Below are positions 58,001 through 64,000 of a DNA stretch of 64,000 nt, piece by piece. The notes beneath the pieces were generated by a model that was given only the letters and a program-made list of their open reading frames with translations, had not been told where the DNA came from and searched no databases. The translations under genes and the position numbers were made by a program. The first letter of the stretch is position 1. Every line of letters begins with the position of its first letter. Source of the stretch: Lepisosteus oculatus (taxonomy: Eukaryota > Chordata > Actinopteri > Semionotiformes > Lepisosteidae); assembly GCF_040954835.1 (NCBI RefSeq), contig NC_090696.1:72229722-72293721 (forward strand), read 5' to 3'.

Positions 58001-61000
58001 TTCATAAATTTTTGCCTTTGGCATTATTAAGCAAAGGCTGCTATATTATTGGTAGATGGTTTTAGTACACATGTAAACTTAGTTTGTTAAAATATATTTT
58101 TAAATACTTAGTTTTTTAACCTCAGTTTCTCTGTGTGTTTGCAAGAAAACAACACTGCTGTAAGAGTATTATTTTTTGACCTGCCAGAACTTTAGTTGTC
58201 ATTTTTTTTCCCTTTCGCACAGGTGTTTCAAGACTGATGGATTTATTAGCCGACTCAAGAGAAGTTATACGAAATGACGTAAGTAGTAAAGTTTAGTGTC
58301 TGCAGTTTGTTTTTCAACCCCAAGACCTAAAGCATTGGAAAATTACTGGCACTGGCACCCGATTAAAAAAAAAAAAAAAAGTATTCTTTTCTTCTCTTTT
58401 GTAGGGTCTGTTGTTGTTGCAACAGCTGACCAAAGGAAATGCGGCCATTCAAAAAATAGTTGCTTTCGAAAATGCCTTTGAGCGACTGCTTGACATCATT
58501 ACTGAAGAGGGTAACAGTGACGGAGGTAAGCAGGTGGCAGAAGTGGGATATTTGATTAAGCCATACACCTTTTTCTCATTGTGAGAATGAGTCATTTATT
58601 TCAGACCGTCTCTAAATTTCAAGCTTAAAGGTGATGTTGAAAATCAAGTAGTGATTAACAACTACAAGGAAAAAGAAAAGCAGACAGGGTGCTCTTTTTC
58701 ACACAGATAGAAATAAAATAAAAACGTAATGTTATCCTTGAGTGTGTGTGTGTCAGATTTCTCTATAAATAACAGGAACTGATTTAGAAGTAAAATAGGG
58801 TTATGGATTTGCCTATATGAAATGGTAAACTGCTATCCAAGCCCCATGTGTGTACCCTCATAAGCTAGGTTGCTGACAGGCAGCTGAATGTCATGGTGTG
58901 TGTAATGTACTGTCCGTGGACAGTGACGAAGATCCCTCTGTCACAGTCTCAATTAATGACGTTTGCATACAAAGTTGGTCAAAGGCCCCGAGAGTCGCTC
59001 TGTACTGTAGGCTTGCCGTTACCCTTGGTGTATTGGACCCACTTGACCAGCTTCAGCCTGAAACTCTTATTACTTTCAGGCATCGTGGTAGAGGACTGCC
59101 TTCTGTTGCTACTGAATCTTCTGAGGAACAACAGCTCCAATCAGAACTTCTTCAAAGAGGGCTCCTACATCCAGCGAATGAAGCCCTGGTTCGAGGTGGG
59201 GGACGATAACTCGGGGTGGTCAGCGCAGAAGGTGACCAATCTCCATCTCATGCTGCAGGTAAGGGAGGCCCTTCCCATGTAACAGAGATGACAGACATGG
59301 GGAAAGGTGAATTCCTTAACCCAGCTCGGCGTCTCCAGCCTTTAAATGGCTCCGTGTTTGCTCACTTCTGCGTTATCATGGAATATTGTACTTCTGCCCC
59401 TTGTCTAGACTGATGCTGACATCTACTGGAACACACGTGATTCTGCAGCTCAGTGCGTTGCAGTACAAAGTGCTGATGGTTCAGTACAGTAAACTGCAGA
59501 TTAGAGTCAGGTTGTGATTGTTTCTGTAACCAATGAAGGCTTAACTGTGAAGAGTTGTTCTATCATGCTGTTTCTCTTTTTACTCTTGTGGTCAGCTTGT
59601 CCGAGTGATGGTTTGTCCAGTCAATTCTCCGGGGGCTACAAGCAGCTGTCAGAAGGCGATGTACCAGTGTGGTCTCCTGCAGCAGCTCTGTACCATCCTG
59701 ATGGCCACTGGTGTCCCTGCTGACATTCTGACTGAAGTATGAGCTTTTGTTTTCTTCTGATCTCTGGACATCTTCCTCAGTGAGAGTATTCTTTTGCAGC
59801 GCTTGGTGTCTCCAAAGCACTTACATTTATGCTGTTTAACTTAGCGATAACAGTCCACTTTAAAACAAAAAGGACCATTTACAGTGACACTTTCTGTAGG
59901 TCATTTCAGTGCTGGTGTTAAACAAAACTAAAGTACATTACTTTTCCTGAAAGTCTGCCATTTTTAAATCTTCCAGTCTGAGGAGAAAGCTATAAGCATC
60001 GCACCCCTTAGGTAGATTAAGCAATAAGAGCACATAAATGGTTTTGTCAGTTTATGGTAAAACAGATGAACAAAATATAGTTTGAGAGCAAGAGTCTGTT
60101 TCTTTCTCTGCTTTTTTGGTGTCATAGTATACTGAATCGAATATTGAATACCACTCTGTGGAGCTTCACTGAAGGCTGCTCACTGAGTGCGTGTTGTTTG
60201 TAGAACAAAAACAAAAGAAATGTCTGGGGGGAGGCGAAAAGCCAAAAGCTGTTTAAGATCAGGTTTCCCTCGCGATCTGAAAGCGGACGAAAATAAACTG
60301 AGAGGACGGAGCCAAGATGTAGAAGCATTTGGAGAATTTATTCATGTGTTTGACAATGAAGGCAGTGTCATGCAAAAGTGAACATGGAGCAAATCCCCTT
60401 GTTGCTGTGCTATGCTGCCTGTAACCAAAGTCACGAATTGTCGTATGTTGTCGTAAAGACAGAGTTTTTCTACAAACCCCAAAGTTGGCACGTGGAGATT
60501 AAGTGTTACGTCTGGCATGTCAGGTGCTTTTCAGAGTCGGCACCTGCAATAAAAGAGTGTCAGTCTCTAATTGCTGTTTTCCTACTTAAAATGCGTATCA
60601 CAAGAAGAGAATATATGTAGCTCCTACGGTGCCTTCAGTGAGCCTGGGGGGATTTTTTTGGTTTAATTTTATTTAGAAGAGTCTAACTGTTATTTTGCAA
60701 GCTATCGCAAAGGGTTAACAGCTCTTTGCTTTGATTTATGTATATTAACAGATCCGAAAAAGCTGTAATAAAGTTGGCCGCTTACTGTTTGTATCTGTAA
60801 CTCAGAATTGGCCACTGAATGGACTGTGGTTTTAATCCTTTCAGGAGATGATATAGTATTGCTTTTACATCCTGCAAAGTGGGTGGATGAAATAAGTTCC
60901 AAATTCCTAAACCCGGTACTTGAGAACCTGAAAATGATACTTTCTGACAATTTATCAAACATGTCTGATCCCTGATTTCCAGCAGTAAGTTCCATTATTA

Positions 61001-63104
61001 AACGGGCTGAAAAATGCAGCGTGTCCTTTCAGTCTGAGCTCTAAGCATACTTTGGTTTCTGTAAAGGAATACAGTACCTTTCTATACTTACCATTTCATC
61101 TGCAAAATAATGTATCCTGTTTATCAGCTTCCCATTTTTTAAGTGTTAATGGATTTATGTTTGCTCTTGTTATTGTAGAGCAGATGTATGTGGGACCCTA
61201 TGACAGAATAATGACTGGTTATGTATTAAAAATAGTCTGGTCATCGTATCGCCACCTTCATCTAGAGATATCTTTGAATGAAAGGTATTGTCTCATCCCA
61301 ATGATTAGAACAGCTACTGTGCAGCACAGCTGATACTGAGCTCCATCAACTTAAACATCATATTCCATTGTACTCTTTGTAAATAGTCTAATTTATGAAG
61401 ATGAAGATACACCTTATATCATATTTTCTCTGCTGTGCTTTTTCTCCCTGTGCAGACCATTAACACTGTATCTGAGGTCATCCGAGGCTCTCAGGTGAAC
61501 CAGGACTACTTTGCCTCAGTAAACGCCCCCTCCAACCCCCCCAGGTGGGATATTCCTCTTGTGCTTTTGAAGAGTTCAGTGCAAACAAACCGCTCCATAG
61601 TGCTGGCCGATTTCTCTCTGGACACTGGTCAAAACAAGTGACTGATTCTTTGGGAAACGGGGCTAAACTACTGGCGTAATCTTTTGGGGAAAACGGCAAC
61701 AGACTTTTTTTGGGGAAACTGGGCTAAGTAGGCAACATTTTGGGGGAAATTGGACTAAACTAATCACATGATCTCTTTGGGGAAACTGGGCTAAATTATA
61801 GCAACACTTGGCACTGGATTAACTTGCACTGGGCCCTTTCTGGGAAACTTCATCCCTGGTTGTGCAAAGTATTTTTTTTCTAGGGCAGCTTTAAGCACAG
61901 TACCAGCATGAGTGCTAACATGGCTCCCTGATCTCCGCAGACCGGCCATTGTCGTGCTCCTGATGTCCATGGTGAATGAACGACAGCCGTTTGTTCTCCG
62001 GTGTGCGGTCCTCTACTGTTTCCAGTGCTTTCTCTACAAAAACCAAAAAGGCCAAGGAGAGATTGTTGCCACACTGTTGCCCTCAACTATTGATGGTGAG
62101 GAACTGTTGACTGTTTTTTTTTTTAAACTGTGGTATAAAATTAATGTATGTAAAGTACAGGTAAAAATGTCTTTATACGTAGAGCTACAAAAGATATTTT
62201 AAAGAGCTTTTCCTGTGGTATTGGATTGTGGTAAGAACTGGAATAGAAAGAAGTTTTTGTGTTCAGTGAAATGGAAACCCCTTTGAACGATTGCGAAGTG
62301 GGAACAAGACCCAATAAGGAAGGTTTTCAGATAACATTAACCAAAATTATAATCTGTTTTTTGGGTCAATTTGGTTTTCAGGGCATTTTTCATATGTGGA
62401 TTGTGAAATTGGGTTTGGACATGCAAAACAAATCATTTTCAGCAATATATTGCTTTTTCCCTACTTTCAAGAAATTGTCTTCAACCTTTTTACATAGTAG
62501 TGCTCCCCTTTAACTGTTTGTGTCATTGTATTGTTTTTTAAAGGACTTTTATACATTAGTGTTTTTTCTACATTCAGTCTAGTCCTAGATTAATAAGGTT
62601 AATAAGTAGTTAACTTTTCAACCTAAAACCTTGTACACTTGAGCCGGAGATCCGAACAGCATACTGAACCGATTCCCATAACAAGAAGAATTGCGTGTAG
62701 CGGAATAGCGAATGTGCTCTTAACGGACGAATGACGACTGGGGGCTCGCTCACTCGTATCTCAAGGGGATTCGACTCAGGTGCAGCGAGTCACTCACTCA
62801 GCGGCAGCGCGGGGAAAGTAAAGCTTTCGTTTGGCGCGGTGTTAGACGCCGTACGCGGGACTTGGCTTGATGTGATCTCGGCCTTGTTTTCCCGCAAGCC
62901 AACTCGATCTCGGCCGGGCAGCTGCTGTGCGGGGGGCTCTTCTCGGCGGACTCCCTGTCGAACTGGTGCGCGGCGGTGGCGCTGGCCCATGCGCTGCAGG
63001 ACAACCTGACGCAGAAGGAGCAGCTGCTGAGAGTCCAGCTGGCCACCAGCCTGGGCAACCCTCCCGTCTCGCTGCTGCAGCAGTGCACCAATATCCTCTC
63101 CCAG
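46402..63104 (+). CDS. uso1: General vesicular transport factor p115 (USO1), N-terminal 486 codons in 14 exons; 3' part beyond window
   Basis: Exons: 46402-46467, 48949-49035, 53249-53313, 53428-53504, 53981-53992, 57166-57266, 57755-57857, 58223-58278, 58405-58525, 59080-59258, 59596-59736, 61456-61544, 61941-62095, 62899-63104. All splice phases close. The protein starts MNFLRGVMGGQPAG and runs through the armadillo-like globular head (IQKLCDRVASSTLL, FHVRWPGVKLL, VIRNDG, QNFFKEGSYIQRMKPW, RPAIVVLLMSMVNERQPF), to ..QQCTNILSQ. The head contacts Rab1, SNAREs and the COG complex; the missing C-terminal half should hold the coiled coil and the acidic GM130/giantin-binding tail (family knowledge). 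Human p115 is about 960 aa, so roughly half is present. p115 tethers COPI and ER-derived vesicles at the cis-Golgi. Odd points: a 12-nt microexon and a CpG-rich last exon in view. Confidence 0.97.
46622..46644. repeat. (AGG)n microsatellite in USO1 intron 1
   Basis: taggaggaggaggaggaggag. Confidence 0.85.
49036..53248 (+). other. USO1 intron 2 with repeats
   Basis: 4.2 kb intron containing a long TAA microsatellite at its start and probable repeat fragments around 51060-51190 and 51525-51620 (gacgaagggccgacttttgtttcttatgctcgt resembles the 3' end of the family at 45093). No exon seen inside. Confidence 0.5.
49054..49086. repeat. (ATA)n microsatellite
   Basis: About ten ataa/taa units 18 bp after the USO1 exon 2 donor. 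Confidence 0.9.
53981..53992 (+). other. uso1: USO1 12-nt microexon
   Basis: aggaatcagaag flanked by a strong acceptor (cttctcttccatgtttaattgtgcag) and donor gtaatc. Both flanking introns are phase 1, so inclusion adds E-E-S-E to an acidic linker without shifting the frame. Confidence 0.75.
53993..57165 (+). other. USO1 intron 5
   Basis: 3.2 kb, AT-rich; I see no further exon or recognisable element. Confidence 0.45.
59737..61455 (+). other. USO1 intron 11
   Basis: 1.7 kb without recognisable genes. One GC-richer patch (60180-60330) has no credible coding frame. Confidence 0.45.
61648..61800. repeat. Degenerate tandem repeat (about 30-bp unit) in USO1 intron 12
   Basis: Five imperfect copies of ctttggggaaactgggctaaact-type units, beginning near 61648, 61681, 61706, 61737 and 61771, separated by short variable linkers. 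Confidence 0.75.
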
Positions 63105-63180
63105 GTACGAGCAGACGGACGCCCGCACGCTCAGGGTCTGAAGACGCGCTTCCAGTGTCACGGCACTGGAGGGTGCCAGC
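62690..63180. promoter_or_regulatory. CpG-rich island around USO1 exon 14
   Basis: Sharp rise in CpG (ggcgcggtgttagacgccgtacgcggg, ctcggccgggcag, gcgcggcggtggcgctgg) from about 60 percent AT flanks, covering the intron end and the 206-bp exon. Possible internal promoter or simply biased conversion. Confidence 0.4.
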
Positions 63181-63216
63181 TTTTTTTCTCCGGGGGTTTC
63201 TTCTTATAACGTTTAA

Positions 63217-63795
63217 AGGGGAACTGCAGTCCCAGTTTCTCAGACCGCTGATTAAATCTCGGTAACTAAATAAATTAATTGACGTTGCAGAAGAAAATGA
63301 CAAATTAAGCACAAAACCGCGAACTTTGTGAAAGTACTGCAAGTCACCATGTTGTCACAAACTCACATTCGAGTTAACAATGAATTGCGCCGTAATGCTG
63401 CCCTTCCTGCTCACTAGTCACTGTAATGACTAATTTATTGTAATGTATGAGCGAATAAATACAAGTTGTCCAGCAGACATTTCACTGCAGGAGGGTTTTA
63501 ATGTGATCTGCATGCAGAGTTAACAAGTAAGTAGTATTTGTTGGCCAAAAAGTCTCAAATTCGAAAGCAATATTTCTATTAGGTTAAAAGAGATGTGTTC
63601 ACAAGCCTGTTTGTTTACAGTGTCACCGGACTGATTCACTTTGTTCTGAATCGCAGAACGTGGCGCGGCACATACCTGGAAATTTGGAGGTTTCACAAGT
63701 TCCTGTGTACATTTTACTTTTATTGCAGTTTGAAATGCACTCATAGGTGCTGATTCTTTCTAACCCCAAAAATGAAATAACATTGCAGTTCCCCT
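63217..63795. mobile_element. 579-bp MITE with TTAA target-site duplications
   Basis: Left end aggggaactgcagtcc and right end ggacttgc-type reverse complement aggggaactgcaatgt give a 12-bp perfect terminal inverted repeat (AGGGGAACTGCA). It is bounded by TTAA at 63213-63216 and 63796-63799. No transposase frame inside, so it is non-autonomous. TTAA insertion is the hallmark of piggyBac-type transposases (assignment is inference). Confidence 0.88.
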
Positions 63796-64000
63796 TTAAA
63801 AGGGTTATCTGTGATTTTGCACTTTGTCATTGTGCTCTCTCTCTTTCTCTGTGTGATTCTGTCTGTATGCCCGTGATAGTCTTGGAAGAGCCTTTTGGCT
63901 GGTTGATTTATACAGATCACATAGCACATGGTGGATTGCAGTATGTGGGAACAGTATTGTATCACCTTAGTGTTTACTGTTTCCCTCAATGGGGAAGCAT

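Noticed and set aside
62842-63342. 166-codon minus-strand ORF
   Set aside because: Antisense of the GC-rich USO1 exon 14.

Overview
The window is vertebrate nuclear DNA, most likely from a non-teleost ray-finned fish (a gar or bowfin type genome; inference). Genes are split by GT-AG introns, CpG-rich promoters precede the housekeeping genes, and SINE-, LINE- and MITE-like repeats of fish type fill introns and spacers. Gene order and orientation, ODAPH(+) - CDKL2(-) - G3BP2(-) - USO1(+), match human 4q21.1 as I remember it, which supports each of the four names.

Layout. 1-1133 (+): the 3' part of an unrecognised, probably secreted Pro-rich protein whose reading frame runs to the window edge through a 9-bp coding minisatellite (20 tripeptides P-R-T or P-P-T). 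6299-9003 (+): a three-exon gene for a secreted protein of about 356 residues, identified here as ODAPH (odontogenesis-associated phosphoprotein) by position, a C-Q motif followed by a Thr/Pro-rich stretch, and a terminal Ser-Ser-Glu-Glu cluster. It is much longer than the human protein, carries two furin-type sites and a degenerate [GR]-[LVF]-[VI]-P repeat. 12324-24011 (-): CDKL2, ten exons placed, last coding exon not found. 30113-39879 (-): G3BP2, complete coding sequence in 11 exons, 484 residues. 46402 to beyond 63104 (+): USO1/p115, first 14 coding exons including a 12-nt microexon; the rest lies past the window.

The first two genes belong to an enamel/ganoine-type secretory context (inference from ODAPH). 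The other three are ordinary intracellular genes: a CMGC kinase, a stress-granule RNA-binding protein and an ER-Golgi tethering factor; nothing suggests they work together beyond conserved linkage. The most novel material is the 1-9003 region: a Pro/Arg/Thr-repeat protein next to an expanded, apparently proprotein-type ODAPH, with weak local similarity between the two that could mean tandem duplication. In the USO1 intron at the right edge there is a complete 579-bp MITE with TTAA target duplications and 12-bp inverted ends.
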